The position numbers were made by a program, and so were the translations under genes. From assembly GCF_022601895.1 (NCBI RefSeq), contig NZ_JAKVIO010000003.1:109581-173580 (forward strand): a DNA stretch of 64,000 nucleotides, given 5' to 3'. The stretch's first letter is position 1. Each line of letters starts with the position of its first letter. The DNA comes from Sphingomonas sp. LaA6.9 (GTDB lineage Bacteria > Pseudomonadota > Alphaproteobacteria > Sphingomonadales > Sphingomonadaceae). Positions 24,166 through 33,376 of the stretch are shown piece after piece. The notes beneath the pieces were generated by a model. It had not been told where the DNA came from, made no database searches, and saw only the letters and a list, made by a program, of their open reading frames with translations.

Positions 24166-24941
24166 TGCCACAGGGATTTGTGGGGCTCGAGGCGCAGCTC
24201 TGGGTGTGGCTCGTCGCGATGATCCGACCCGGAGCAGCCTTCCTTGTCGCCCCCGTCTTCGGTGCGCCCTATGTGCCCCTCCAGCTACGTATGGTCGTCT
24301 CGCTGGCGCTCGGCATGGCCGCGCTTCAGGCCAATCCGGTAGTCCTTCCAGAAGGCGGGCTGGTGACGATCGCGGGCTTCATGCTGGTCTTGGGCGAAGT
24401 GCTTGCCGGGCTCGCCATTGGCTTCGCGGTGCAGATCGGCTTTGCCGCCGCGATGCTGGCGGGTGAGACGATCGGCAACGTCATGGGGCTCGGTTTTGCC
24501 GGCATGGTCGATCCCGCCAGCGGCCAGTCGTCGCCCGCGCTTGGGCAGTTCCTGTCGCTTCTCACCACCTTTCTCTTCCTCGCGATCGGCGGACATCTGA
24601 TGCTCGCCACCATCATCGTCGAGAGCTATCGGGCGCTCCCACCGGGCGACGCCTTCATGTCGGCCGACGCGATCAATGGGCTCGTCCTGTTCGGCGGCGA
24701 GCTGTTCGCCGCCGGGCTCGCAGTCGCGCTCCCCGTCGGTTTCGCGCTCGTCATCGTCCAGCTCGTCATGGCCATGCTCGCGCGCTCCGCGCCCTCGCTC
24801 AACCTGTTCGCGGTGGGCCTCCCCGCCGCACTGCTCGCGGGCCTCGTGCTGATGGCGATGGCGGTGCCTGTGATGGGGGAGGCGATCACGCTCTCGCTCC
24901 AGAACGGACTTGCGATGGCACGGCAACTGGCGGGACGCTGA
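24165..24941 (+). CDS. fliR: FliR, flagellar export gate protein
   Basis: A 258-residue polytopic membrane protein with about six helices and the FliR hallmarks RPGAAFLVAPVFGAPYVPLQ, VNLFAVGLPA-like SLNLFAVGLPAALLAGLVL, and GETIGNVMGLGFAGMVDPAS. The ATG at 24165 overlaps the last base of the fliQ stop (TGATG). An open frame extends upstream but would run through fliQ. Confidence 0.95.
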   Translation: MPQGFVGLEAQLWVWLVAMIRPGAAFLVAPVFGAPYVPLQLRMVVSLALGMAALQANPVVLPEGGLVTIAGFMLVLGEVLAGLAIGFAVQIGFAAAMLAGETIGNVMGLGFAGMVDPASGQSSPALGQFLSLLTTFLFLAIGGHLMLATIIVESYRALPPGDAFMSADAINGLVLFGGELFAAGLAVALPVGFALVIVQLVMAMLARSAPSLNLFAVGLPAALLAGLVLMAMAVPVMGEAITLSLQNGLAMARQLAGR

Positions 24942-24944
24942 GAT

Positions 24945-26084
24945 ATGGCGGACACGCCCGACAACGACCAGAAGACCGAAGATCCGACGCCCAAGCGCCG
25001 CAGGGACGCGATGGAAAAGGGCGACGTTCTCCAGTCACGAGAACTCGGCACGGCGCTCGTCATCTGGGCGGGCGCGGCGTGGATCGTGCTCGCTGGCCCG
25101 TGGATCATGGACGCTCTGGGCGAAATGCTCGCCGCATCGCTGCGTTTCGACAATGGTGATGTCCGCAATTTCGATCCCTGGTCGCGCTTCGTCGATCTGA
25201 TCGCGATCGTTTTGCTGCCGCTGGGCGCGCTGATGGGGATCGCCTTTCTGGCGACGATTGCCGCGCCCGCGCTGCTCGGCTCGCTGGGATTTCGCGCGAA
25301 GGCATTTGGGTTCAAGGGCGAAAAACTCAATCCGATAAGCGGCATCAAGCGCATCTTCGGGGTCAACGGCCTGATCGAACTGGTCAAGTCGCTCGCCAAG
25401 GTCGTACTGATGGGGTGGGCGGGCTGGTGGCTGCTCACCAGCTATGCAGGCCAGATGGTGGGGCTCGGCAGCCAGGACGTGCGCGCCGCGATTGGCGATC
25501 TTGGTGGTATCTTCATCGTCGCGGTGGTGGTGATGGCGGGGATGCTCGCGCTGATCGCGCTCGTCGATGTTCCCGCGCAACTCTTCCAGCGGCTGCAGCG
25601 GCTGCGCATGACCAAGCAGGAGGTCAAGGACGAGCACAAGCAGACCGAAGGTTCGCCCGAACTCAAGGCGGCGATCCGCCGCAAGCAGCACGAGGTGCTG
25701 CGCGGATCGGCGCGCAAGGCGGTATCGGAAGCAACGGTAGTACTCACAAATCCCACGCATTTCGCGGTCGCGCTGCGCTATCGCCCGGGATATGATGCGG
25801 CGCCCGTTGTGGTCGCGCGCGGGCGTGGCGCAACGGCGGCTGCGATCCGGGAACTGGCGGGTGAAAGCAAGATTCCCGTGCTGTCGTACCCGCAGCTGAC
25901 GCGCGCCATCTATTATACGGTTCAAACCGGACATGCCGTCCGTGAGGATTTGTATATTGCGGTTGCGACTGTCCTTGCCTTTGTCTTCAACCTCGACGCC
26001 GCGATGGCACAGGGCATCGCGCAGCCCGATGTCGACGTGCCCGAAAACGCGCGTTTCGACGAGGACGGACGAATCCAGACTTAA
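24945..26084 (+). CDS. flhB: FlhB, export switch protein
   Basis: A 379-residue membrane protein with four hydrophobic helices (about 35-55, 84-110, 143-166, 185-208) and a cytoplasmic domain containing the autocleavage motif NPTH at residues 269-272. Cleavage there, together with FliK, switches export from hook to filament substrates. It ends the fliE-flhB run; the next small gene starts 56 bases later with its own ribosome site. Confidence 0.97.
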   Translation: MADTPDNDQKTEDPTPKRRRDAMEKGDVLQSRELGTALVIWAGAAWIVLAGPWIMDALGEMLAASLRFDNGDVRNFDPWSRFVDLIAIVLLPLGALMGIAFLATIAAPALLGSLGFRAKAFGFKGEKLNPISGIKRIFGVNGLIELVKSLAKVVLMGWAGWWLLTSYAGQMVGLGSQDVRAAIGDLGGIFIVAVVVMAGMLALIALVDVPAQLFQRLQRLRMTKQEVKDEHKQTEGSPELKAAIRRKQHEVLRGSARKAVSEATVVLTNPTHFAVALRYRPGYDAAPVVVARGRGATAAAIRELAGESKIPVLSYPQLTRAIYYTVQTGHAVREDLYIAVATVLAFVFNLDAAMAQGIAQPDVDVPENARFDEDGRIQT

Positions 26085-26140
26085 GCTGGCGCCTTGCGCG
26101 CCGTTTCTCCTGATCGGGCCGATGCCCATGGGGAGAAGCT

Positions 26141-26452
26141 ATGGCTGAGCGACCGCGTTCCGCGCGCCTGAGTGAAATTTGCGCGCCGTGGCTCGTGCCG
26201 GGGCTCGCCCTGTCCGCAGCAAGCGCGGTGCCGCTCTCTGCACCGACGGGGACTGTCAGCGACGGACGGGCGCGCAGCACCGCAAAGGTGAGCGCGGAGA
26301 TACGCGAGGCGGCGCGCATCACGGTGCCCCGGCCCGGAGACGGGCGGCAGGAACAACAGCGCGACATGCCGGTGGTCGTTCAGCGCCCGTGTCGGCCGGG
26401 TGATGTGCCCGAAGGAATCGCCTGCACGCTTCACATCGTCGATCTGCCCTGA
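26141..26452 (+). CDS. Small predicted exported protein between flhB and fliD
   Basis: A 103-residue reading frame with a strong ribosome site (GGGGAGAAGCT before ATG). Residues about 15-35 (PWLVPGLALSAASAVPLSAP) may be a signal peptide, followed by a basic, Arg-rich middle and a C-terminal stretch with two Cys (PCRPGDVPEGIACTLHIVDL), which could form a disulphide. I do not recognise a family. Its stop is immediately followed by the fliD sigma-28 promoter. The link to flagella is by position only; a chance frame is possible. Confidence 0.5.
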   Translation: MAERPRSARLSEICAPWLVPGLALSAASAVPLSAPTGTVSDGRARSTAKVSAEIREAARITVPRPGDGRQEQQRDMPVVVQRPCRPGDVPEGIACTLHIVDLP

Positions 26453-26480
26453 TTTAAGTGCGCGCCGACTCTGCCGTTAT
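26453..26480 (+). promoter_or_regulatory. Sigma-28 (FliA) promoter of fliDS
   Basis: TTTAAG (26453-26458), 14-base spacer, GCCGTTAT (26473-26480), 26 bases before the fliD ATG. It fits the local consensus; the -35 is the least perfect of the four. Confidence 0.7.
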
Positions 26481-26505
26481 CCCTGATGAGCAACAGGATA
26501 GCGCA

Positions 26506-27900
26506 ATGGTCACCTCAATCACGTCAAGCATGGGTCTGGGTGCGGGTTTTGACACCGCGCAGCTGATCGAGGATCTCGCGGCCGCCCAGCGCGGCCCGCA
26601 GGAGGCGCGGATCAAGGCACGCGAGACAGCCAATTCCGCGCAGATCTCGACAATCGGCAGTCTTGCAGGAGCGATTGACAGCTTCGCCAGCTCGCTCAAG
26701 GCGCTTATCGCCGGCGGTTCGCTGTTCACCCAGCCGACGACATCGGATGCAAGCATCGTGGGCGTCAGCGCCAAGGCGGGCTATTCGCTCGGCGGGCTCT
26801 CGGCCCAGATCGAGGTGGTGCAGATCGCCACAGCGCAGTCGCTAGCGTCCGCGCATGTCGCCGATCCGACCGCGCCCGTGGGGCAAGGAACGCTGATCCT
26901 GACCACAGGCAAGGGTAGCTTCAACGTAAAGATCGACTCGACCAACGACAGCCTGAACGGCCTCGCCGCCGCGATCAACAACGCCAAGGCGGGCGTTTCA
27001 GCATCGGTCGTCAAGGACAGCCTGGGCTCGCGGCTGGTCATCCGTGGTGGCAATGGCGAAGCCAGCGCCTTTACTCTTGAGCCGCAGGCCGGCGCGGATC
27101 CCGCGCTGTCAGCCTATAGCTGGAACGGCACCAGCGGAGGGATGACCTGCGCGCAGCAGGCGCGTGACGCGATCGTGAAGCTCGATGGCGTCGAGATCCG
27201 GCGCGACACCAATACCTTCTCGGACGTACTCGACGGCGTGAAGATCGATCTCAAAAAGGCGGCGCCGGGCCAGGTCGTGACGATCGGCGCTGAACGCCCC
27301 GTCGACGATCTCCGCCAGGCGGTGCTCGATTTTGCCGCAGCCTATAACGAACTCGAGACGATGCTCGACGATGCCGGTGCCGGCGGACTTGACGGTACCG
27401 TGGCTGGGCCGCTGCGTGGCAGCTCGGCGGTACGCGACATGCGCCGTCAGCTGGCGGCTATCACTGCCACCGCGCTGCGAAGCGGCGACGGCCCCAAGAC
27501 GCTCGCCGAGATCGGCGTAGTCACGCTGCGCGACGGATCGCTGAAGGTCGATACATCGGTGCTCGATGCGGCGCTACTCGCGCATCCCGAGGCGATCGAG
27601 AGCTTCTTCAATCCTTCGACGGCCACGGGCAGCACCGACAAGGGGCTAGGCGGCGTGCTGCAGGCAGTGCGCGACACGCTGCGTGACAAGGACGGCGCGC
27701 TGGCTTCGATCCAGGATCGCCTGAGGGCGGAGTCCAAGGATATTGAGGGAGACCGCGAGACGATGGAGATGCGTGCCGACGCCTATCGCGAGCGGCTCGT
27801 ACGCAATTTCACGGCGATGGACACGCGCGTTGCCTCCTACAAGGCGACGCAGTCCTATCTCGAGCAGCAGATCAAGATGTGGACCAACGGCAACGACTGA
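26506..27900 (+). CDS. fliD: FliD, flagellar filament cap protein
   Basis: A 464-residue secreted protein. The N-terminal SSMGLGAGFDTAQLIEDLAA (FliD_N), the central QIATAQSLASAHVADPTAPV region, and the C-terminal FliD_C part with RDMRRQLAAI and TLAEIGVVTLRDGSLKVDTS followed by heptads to the end are present. It caps the filament and promotes flagellin folding. The ATG at 26506 follows AGGA; an upstream in-frame ATG (26458) would lie within the promoter. fliS follows after 33 bases. Confidence 0.94.
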   Translation: MVTSITSSMGLGAGFDTAQLIEDLAAAQRGPQEARIKARETANSAQISTIGSLAGAIDSFASSLKALIAGGSLFTQPTTSDASIVGVSAKAGYSLGGLSAQIEVVQIATAQSLASAHVADPTAPVGQGTLILTTGKGSFNVKIDSTNDSLNGLAAAINNAKAGVSASVVKDSLGSRLVIRGGNGEASAFTLEPQAGADPALSAYSWNGTSGGMTCAQQARDAIVKLDGVEIRRDTNTFSDVLDGVKIDLKKAAPGQVVTIGAERPVDDLRQAVLDFAAAYNELETMLDDAGAGGLDGTVAGPLRGSSAVRDMRRQLAAITATALRSGDGPKTLAEIGVVTLRDGSLKVDTSVLDAALLAHPEAIESFFNPSTATGSTDKGLGGVLQAVRDTLRDKDGALASIQDRLRAESKDIEGDRETMEMRADAYRERLVRNFTAMDTRVASYKATQSYLEQQIKMWTNGND

Positions 27901-27933
27901 CCGCCGCCGGCGATCTAGAGGAAGGACCAGACG

Positions 27934-28338
27934 ATGTTTCGAGCGGCTGCAAGGCCCAGCGGCGCTTCGGCGCAATATGGCCAGATCGACCTGAATGCGC
28001 GTATCGCCAGCGCTTCGCCGCATGGGCTGGTCTCGATCCTGTTCGAGGAGCTGCTGCGCGCCATGGGCATGGTGCGCAAAAGCACCCAGCCGCATCGCCG
28101 GTCGGAGGCCTTGTCGCGCGCGCTGTCGATCCTGCAATCGCTCAACGATACGCTGAACTTCGAATCGGGCGGGCAGATCGCGACCAGTCTGTCGGCAATC
28201 TATGGCGAGGCGCGCCGCCTGCTGCTCAAGGGGATGCGCGAACAGGATACCGCACCCGTGGCCGAGGCCGAAGCGATGATCGCCGAGATCGCGCAGTCCT
28301 GGAATACGATCAGCGAGGGCGCCGCGGTCAGCTCGTGA
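27934..28338 (+). CDS. fliS: FliS, flagellin export chaperone
   Basis: A 134-residue helical cytoplasmic protein with the FliS pattern RIASASPHGLVSILFEELLR, ALSRALSILQSLNDTLNFES and GGQIATSLSAIY. It binds the C-terminus of flagellin and prevents premature polymerisation. It follows fliD, as in most bacteria, with AGAGGAAGG upstream. Its 3' end overlaps the convergent FleQ-like gene by 11 bases. Confidence 0.92.
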   Translation: MFRAAARPSGASAQYGQIDLNARIASASPHGLVSILFEELLRAMGMVRKSTQPHRRSEALSRALSILQSLNDTLNFESGGQIATSLSAIYGEARRLLLKGMREQDTAPVAEAEAMIAEIAQSWNTISEGAAVSS

Positions 28339-29407
28339 CGCGGCTGACCCCGTATTTCTGCATCTTCTCGATGAGCGTAGTGCGCTGGAGCGAAAGCAGG
28401 CGCGCGGCGTCGGCGACCACGCCGCGCGAGGCCTGAAGCGCCTCGACGATATGGCGATATTCGAACTCGGCGACCAGCGACTTGAGATCCACCGGGCGAC
28501 CCGGGCCGATCGTCGCGGGTGCGAGTGGCAATTCGCCCTGCATCAGCGTGGGCTCCTCGGCTGGCTCGGGCACTCTCGCCTTGTCGCGCTCGACCACGCG
28601 GCGGCGCGGCTGGCCACGGGTCAGCAGCATGTCGACCTCGTCGGCCGACAGTTCCTTGCCGGGAAAGACGATCGACGCGCGCTCGACGAAATTTCTGAGC
28701 TCGCGGACATTGCCGGGCCAGCGATAGGCCTGAAGCCGCATCATCGCGCCGTGCGAGAGCGTAAGCGGCCGACGCCGTTCGGTCGATAGCGCAACGAAGT
28801 GCGCGATCAGCGGCGCAATGTCCTCGGGGCGTTCGTTCAGTGCGGGCAGGTGGATCGGAAAGACCGCGAGCCGGTAGAACAGGTCCTCGCGGAAGCTGTC
28901 ATTGTCGATCGCAGCCTCGATATTGCGATGCGTCGCCGAGATGATGCGCGTGTCGATCGGGATCGGCGTACGTCCGCCGATGCGCGTGATTGCGCGCTCC
29001 TCGATCACGCGGAGCAGCTTCACCTGCATGTTTGCCGGCATGTCGCCGATCTCGTCGAGGAAGAGCGAGCCGCCATTGGCGTCCTGGAAGCGTCCGCGCA
29101 TCTGCGTCACCGCGCCCGTGAACGAGCCACGCTCGTGGCCGAACAGTTCGGATTCCAGAAGCTCGCTCGGGATCGCGCCGCAGTTGACCGCGACCAGATC
29201 CCCCGCAGTGCGGCGGCTTTCGACGTGAATGGCGCGCGCGACCATTTCCTTGCCGCTGCCCGATGGCCCGGTGATGAGTACCGATGCGTTGGTCGGCGCA
29301 ACCTGCCGGACGAGTTCGCGGATCGAAAGAATGGCGTCACTCGCGCCGATCAACAGCGAATCCACCGTAAGCCCTGCGCCAGGGTGTGGCTGCCACGCGA
29401 CCGTCAT
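28328..29407 (-). CDS. fleQ: FleQ-like sigma-54-dependent flagellar activator without receiver domain
   Basis: A 359-residue enhancer-binding protein beginning almost directly with the AAA+ domain: Walker A GPSGSGKE (47-54), GSFTGA at 94-99 in place of GAFTGA, Walker B SLFLDEIGDMP, and [17 protein letters not shown]. The C-terminal Fis-like HTH (DAARLLSLQRTTLIEKMQKY) is the FleQ type. The N-terminal FleQ/receiver domain is missing, and an in-frame stop upstream of the ATG shows it is not simply mis-started. It is monocistronic with a 320-base upstream region holding several palindromes. It probably sits at the top of the flagellar hierarchy. Confidence 0.82.
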   Translation of the reverse strand: MTVAWQPHPGAGLTVDSLLIGASDAILSIRELVRQVAPTNASVLITGPSGSGKEMVARAIHVESRRTAGDLVAVNCGAIPSELLESELFGHERGSFTGAVTQMRGRFQDANGGSLFLDEIGDMPANMQVKLLRVIEERAITRIGGRTPIPIDTRIISATHRNIEAAIDNDSFREDLFYRLAVFPIHLPALNERPEDIAPLIAHFVALSTERRRPLTLSHGAMMRLQAYRWPGNVRELRNFVERASIVFPGKELSADEVDMLLTRGQPRRRVVERDKARVPEPAEEPTLMQGELPLAPATIGPGRPVDLKSLVAEFEYRHIVEALQASRGVVADAARLLSLQRTTLIEKMQKYGVSRVTS

Positions 29408-29727
29408 CGACGACCGATGTCAGATTGGACGATATTTTCCGGACTATGTCCGGACAAGCCAAGCCCACTCATACGACGCCCCCCAGCGTTCCCGTTATCG
29501 ATAACCGGAGGATGCGAAGCGCGAAATTCCAATCGCTGCCGATTTGACAGCTTTATCGATTCATTTCGTGGGTGTTTCGTTAACCATTGTCGTGCGACGC
29601 CCCGACAATTCCGTCGGCGGTGCGGCGCAATTCGTTAACGTTACGGCCGCGTGTTTTCAGAAATCGCTGCCGATCTGAAAATGACCCGGAATTCAGTGAA
29701 CCTGCAATAACTTGGCCGTGCGGCGTG
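29408..29727. promoter_or_regulatory. Upstream region of the FleQ-like gene with palindromes
   Basis: A 320-base gene-free stretch. It contains TCCGGAC-TAT-GTCCGGA (29438-29454), GTTATCGATAAC (29494-29505), a TTAACCAT (29580-29587) resembling a CtrA half-site, and CCGAC-N6-GTCGG (29602-29617). Local composition is more AT-rich than the surrounding genes. No sigma-54 or sigma-28 element was found, so a housekeeping promoter is expected. Confidence 0.45.
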
Positions 29728-30174
29728 TCAGATCCTGTTCCAGTGGCCAAGCAAGGCTGAAAGCGCCCGATGCCCCTGCGGCGTTACGGCCAATATTGTA
29801 CGGCGCGCGTCGGTGGCATCGCGCGTGCGGACCGCAAAGCCATCGCGGACGAGAATTGCGATCCAGCGCAGTGCGGTCGAGGTGGGCGTGTGCGACGCGA
29901 TGCAGGCGTCGTTGACATAGACGGTGCGCCCATCGGCCTCGGCGACATAAAGGTCGAGCAGGATATTCAGCGCAGGTTCGTCAAAATAGCTCGCGGGGAG
30001 ATATTTGCGCTGGATCTCGCGCATCCGGACCGCGGTCTTGGCGACGCGGAGCAGTTGGGCGGCGTCGGGTTCCTCGCCTATGTCGTCATTGTCGGGCTCG
30101 ATGGCGGGCTGTGCCCCGGCTTCGAGCCGACGCAGAATCGTCAGCATCTCATCGAGCGTTGATTCGAGCGGCAT
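29728..30174 (-). CDS. MarR-family winged-helix regulator
   Basis: A 148-residue protein whose C-terminal half is a MarR-type winged helix: ALNILLDLYVAEADGRTVYV, NDACIASHTPTSTALRWIAI (recognition helix), LVRDGFAVRTRDATDARRTI (wing), LAVTPQGHRALSALLGHW. The start is taken at ATG 30174 with AAGGA upstream; an upstream TTG (30240) is possible. An acidic N-terminal segment (EPDNDDIGEEPDA) precedes. No neighbour is clearly its target; the gene is separated by 290 bases from ridA. Confidence 0.8.
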   Translation of the reverse strand: MPLESTLDEMLTILRRLEAGAQPAIEPDNDDIGEEPDAAQLLRVAKTAVRMREIQRKYLPASYFDEPALNILLDLYVAEADGRTVYVNDACIASHTPTSTALRWIAILVRDGFAVRTRDATDARRTILAVTPQGHRALSALLGHWNRI

Positions 30175-30464
30175 AGTCGAACGCGAATCCTTGAAATGCA
30201 CCGATATTTCCCAACTCGCCGACCGAACCCGCGTGAGCAATAGTGCCGCGACGCTCCGGTTTCAAATCTGGAAACATATGTCTGCGACGAATTGATCCCC
30301 ACGCGCCATGACCACCGCCCCCGGCAGGTCTTCTCCGGATGTCGCCCGGCAGCGATCGTGACGTGCGCTGCCTAGGCCAACCTTCGTTGCCAACCGGTTG
30401 CCATTCAAGGTGAATCTGTGTTCGTGACGAGATCGCAATAAAAAGTGGCGCCGCGCTGTCCGGG

Positions 30465-30866
30465 TCAGCCGGGCACCACCGCGATAGTCTCGATCTCGAT
30501 CTTTGCCCGCGCTTCAACGAGCGCCGATACCTCGACGACGGCCATGGCCGGAAAATTTTTTCCGATCAGTTCGCGATAGGCGGCGCCGATCTCCGCAAGG
30601 CTTGCCAGATACTCGTCGCGGCTCGTGACGTACCAGGTCATTCGGACGATATGTTCGGGGCCCGCGCCGTCTTCGCCAAGGATGGCGAGCGTGTTGACGA
30701 GTACCTGCCGGAACTGGGCGGCGATATCGTCTGTCAGGAACTGTTCGTTTTCGTCCCAGCCGACGACGCCCGCGGTGTAGATCGTGCGTCCGGTAGCGGA
30801 TATCCCGTTCGAATAACCCTTGGGACGTTTCCAGCCGGGCGGGAGCAGGGCGCGATGGGGTGTCAT
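30465..30866 (-). CDS. ridA: RidA-family imine/enamine deaminase
   Basis: A 133-residue protein of the RidA/YjgF/Rid family: GYSNGISATGRTIYTAGVVG, FRQVLVNTLAILGEDGAGPE, IVRMTWYVTSRDEYLASLAE and the C-terminal VEVSALVEARAKIEIETIAV with the conserved Arg and Glu. Such enzymes hydrolyse reactive imines. As the last gene of an operon for a 2-aminobenzoyl-CoA-type monooxygenase it may remove the amino group after ring oxidation (inference). The ATG at 30866 has GAGGA six bases upstream and is preferred over 30872. Confidence 0.85.
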   Translation of the reverse strand: MTPHRALLPPGWKRPKGYSNGISATGRTIYTAGVVGWDENEQFLTDDIAAQFRQVLVNTLAILGEDGAGPEHIVRMTWYVTSRDEYLASLAEIGAAYRELIGKNFPAMAVVEVSALVEARAKIEIETIAVVPG

Positions 30867-30918
30867 TGGCATTCCTCGGTAAGCCGTTCGGGCAATAGTG
30901 GACGGTCGACACGAAACA

Positions 30919-32085
30919 TCAGGTCGCGCTGTCGGCCAGATGCTGGCGCGCGATCACCACCTTCTGAACTTCCGACGCGCCTTCGTAGATGCGTAGCGCG
31001 CGCACCTCGCGGTACAGATTCTCGACGGGGACGCCGACGGTGACGCCAAGCCCACCGAACATCTGCACGGCCTTGTCGATCACGCTTTGCGCGCCGTCGG
31101 TGGCATGGAGTTTGGCGAGCGCGGCCTCGCGCGTATTGCGCCTGCCCTGGACGTCGCGCACCCAGCCGGCACGATAGATAAGCAGTGCAGAAGTTTCGAC
31201 GTCGAGCACCATTTCGGCGAGTTTCGACTGGGTGATAGCATTGTCGGCGAGCGTGCCGCTGCCCAGCTTGCGCATCTTCGCGCGCGCCGTCGCTTCGTCG
31301 AGCGCACGGCGCGCAAAGCCGAGTGCTGCCGCGCCGACGGTGGTCCGGAAGATGTCGAGCGTCGCCATCGCGGCGCCGAAGCCCTTGCCCGCTTCGCCGA
31401 GCAGGGCGTCAGCGGGAAGTGCCATGTCGCTGAAGGTGAGCATGGCGAGCGGGTGGGGCGCGATCACCTGCAACCGTTCGGTAACCGCAAGGCCGGCCGT
31501 GTCGGCGTCGACGATGAAGGCGGATACGCCGCGCGCGCCCGGCGCTTCTCCGGTGCGCGCGAAGAGCACATAATAATCGGCAATGCCGCCATTGGAGATA
31601 TAGGTCTTGGCACCGTTGACGACATAGCCGTCGGCCGCACGATCGGCGGTCGTTTCCATTGAAGCGACGTCCGAGCCCGACGCGGGTTCGGTGAGCGCGA
31701 ACGCCGCGATTTTCTCGCCGTGACCCACCGCCGGGAGATAGGCGCGTTTCTGCGCTTCGGTGCCGAACAGCGTGATCGTGCCCGATCCCAGTCCCTGCAT
31801 TGCGAATGCGAAATCGGCGAGCCCCGAATGTCGCGCCAAGGTCTCGCGGATCAGCGCGAGCGAGCGGACGTCGAGCGTCTCGTGCACGCCGCCATAGGCC
31901 GCGGGCACACAATAGCGCAGCCAGCCGCCCGCGCCGAGCCTGCGAACCAGATCGCGGCATTCGGCATCGACGTCATCGCCATGCGCATGGGTGAGATTAT
32001 CCACGCACCATGCCTCGAGCGCATCGGCTAGCTGGCGGTGCCCATCGTCGAGGAAGGGCCAGTCGAGGAAGCTGCGATCGGCCAT
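30919..32085 (-). CDS. Acyl-CoA dehydrogenase
   Basis: A 388-residue flavoprotein. It shows the family blocks [60 protein letters not shown] with the catalytic Glu in YEGASE, and [20 protein letters not shown]. It would dehydrogenate a CoA thioester at the alpha-beta bond. ATG at 32085 overlaps the enoyl-CoA hydratase stop by one base. In this operon it likely handles ring-derived dicarboxyl- or cyclohexenyl-CoA intermediates; substrate not determinable. Confidence 0.88.
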   Translation of the reverse strand: MADRSFLDWPFLDDGHRQLADALEAWCVDNLTHAHGDDVDAECRDLVRRLGAGGWLRYCVPAAYGGVHETLDVRSLALIRETLARHSGLADFAFAMQGLGSGTITLFGTEAQKRAYLPAVGHGEKIAAFALTEPASGSDVASMETTADRAADGYVVNGAKTYISNGGIADYYVLFARTGEAPGARGVSAFIVDADTAGLAVTERLQVIAPHPLAMLTFSDMALPADALLGEAGKGFGAAMATLDIFRTTVGAAALGFARRALDEATARAKMRKLGSGTLADNAITQSKLAEMVLDVETSALLIYRAGWVRDVQGRRNTREAALAKLHATDGAQSVIDKAVQMFGGLGVTVGVPVENLYREVRALRIYEGASEVQKVVIARQHLADSAT

Positions 32086-32894
32086 CAGTCGCCAGCGAAT
32101 TCTGGCGTGCGCTTGGCCGCAAAGGCTTCGAATGCGCGCCGGAAATCCTTGGTCGCCATGCAGATCGCCTGTGCCTGCGCCTCCATCTCGATCGCGGTTT
32201 CGAGGCTGACCGCCCATTCGGTGTTGAGCTGGGTCTTGGTGATCCCGTGCGCGAAGGTGGGACCGGCCGCGAGCGAACGTGCCAGCGTCAGTGCTTCACC
32301 GGGCAGATCCTCGGCGGCGACCAGCCGGTTGTGGAATCCCCAGCGTTCGCCCTCTTCGGCGCCCATCATCCGGCCCGTATAGAGCAGGTCGGACGCACGC
32401 CCCTGGCCGATGATGCGTGGCAGGATCGCACAGGCCCCCATGTCGCAGCCTGCAAGCCCTACGCGCGTGAAGAGGAACGCAGTTTTGGTCGCGGGCGTGG
32501 CGAGACGGATGTCCGATGCCATCGCCATGATCGCGCCAGCGCCGACGCAGATGCCGTCAAGCGCGGCAATGATCGGCTGCGGACAGCCGCGCATCGCCTT
32601 GACAAGGTCGCCTGTCATCCGCGTGAAGGCGAGCAGTTCGGGCATCGCCATTTCGGTCAGCGGGCCGATGATCTCGTGCACGTCGCCGCCCGAGCTGAAA
32701 TTGCCGCCCGCGCCTGTCAGAACCACGGCCTTTACCGTCGGAACATAGACGAGGTTGCGAAAGGTATCGCGCAGCTCGGCATAGCTTTCGAAGGTCAGCG
32801 GGTTCTTTCGCTCGGGGCGGTTGAGCGTGACGGTGGCGACGCCATCGGCGAACTGCCAGCCGAAATGCTCGGGCGCGAAGGTTGCGGGGTTCAT
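32085..32894 (-). CDS. Enoyl-CoA hydratase/isomerase family protein
   Basis: A 269-residue crotonase-fold protein. Oxyanion-hole motifs [12 protein letters not shown] and [20 protein letters not shown] are visible; the usual catalytic Glu positions lie in [20 protein letters not shown], where the second Glu seems replaced, so hydrolase or ring-hydrolysing chemistry is possible. ATG at 32894 has GGAGA upstream and overlaps the MarR gene stop by four bases. It belongs to the aromatic-CoA operon. Confidence 0.87.
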   Translation of the reverse strand: MNPATFAPEHFGWQFADGVATVTLNRPERKNPLTFESYAELRDTFRNLVYVPTVKAVVLTGAGGNFSSGGDVHEIIGPLTEMAMPELLAFTRMTGDLVKAMRGCPQPIIAALDGICVGAGAIMAMASDIRLATPATKTAFLFTRVGLAGCDMGACAILPRIIGQGRASDLLYTGRMMGAEEGERWGFHNRLVAAEDLPGEALTLARSLAAGPTFAHGITKTQLNTEWAVSLETAIEMEAQAQAICMATKDFRRAFEAFAAKRTPEFAGD

Positions 32895-33376
32895 GATTTC
32901 TCCTCTCCGATATCCGCGGCCAGCGACTGTTTCAGCACGCCGAGAAGCCCGTACAGTGCGATGCGTTCGTCGCGCGCCATCCCGGCCAGCATCGCCTCCA
33001 CCCACGCGTGATGCGCCTTTGCCAGCCCGGTGAAGCACGTCTGCCCCTCGGGCGTGAGACGCACGATCGTCGAGCGTCCGTCGGTTGGCGAGGGCGCCAT
33101 CACCACATAATTGTCGCGCAGAAGCGCCTGCACCACGCCCGTGACATTGCCGTTGGAAACGAGCAGCGCCTGAGAAAGATGGCCCATAGTCATCCCCTCG
33201 GGATTGCGGTCGAGCGCCGCCATCACGTCGAAGCGCGGCAGCGTGACGTCGTGCCGGTCGGCGAAGCGCCGCTTGATGCGCTTCTCCATCACCGTCGAGC
33301 AACTCAGCAGCCGCAGCCAGAGCTTGATGCTGGTCCGGTCGCCCATTGCGCCGTCGTGCTTCTCGCGGATCGTCAC
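32891..33376 (-). CDS. MarR-family regulator of the aromatic-CoA operon
   Basis: About 161 residues, with the MarR core: [60 protein letters not shown] (recognition helix), [20 protein letters not shown] (wing). GTG at 33376 overlaps the SDR stop (GTGA); an internal ATG at 33346 is the alternative. Placed inside the operon, it is the natural candidate to bind the 30-bp palindrome at 36498-36527 and to respond to a CoA-thioester ligand, as BadR/HcaR-type MarR proteins do (inference). Confidence 0.82.
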   Translation of the reverse strand: MTIREKHDGAMGDRTSIKLWLRLLSCSTVMEKRIKRRFADRHDVTLPRFDVMAALDRNPEGMTMGHLSQALLVSNGNVTGVVQALLRDNYVVMAPSPTDGRSTIVRLTPEGQTCFTGLAKAHHAWVEAMLAGMARDERIALYGLLGVLKQSLAADIGEEKS

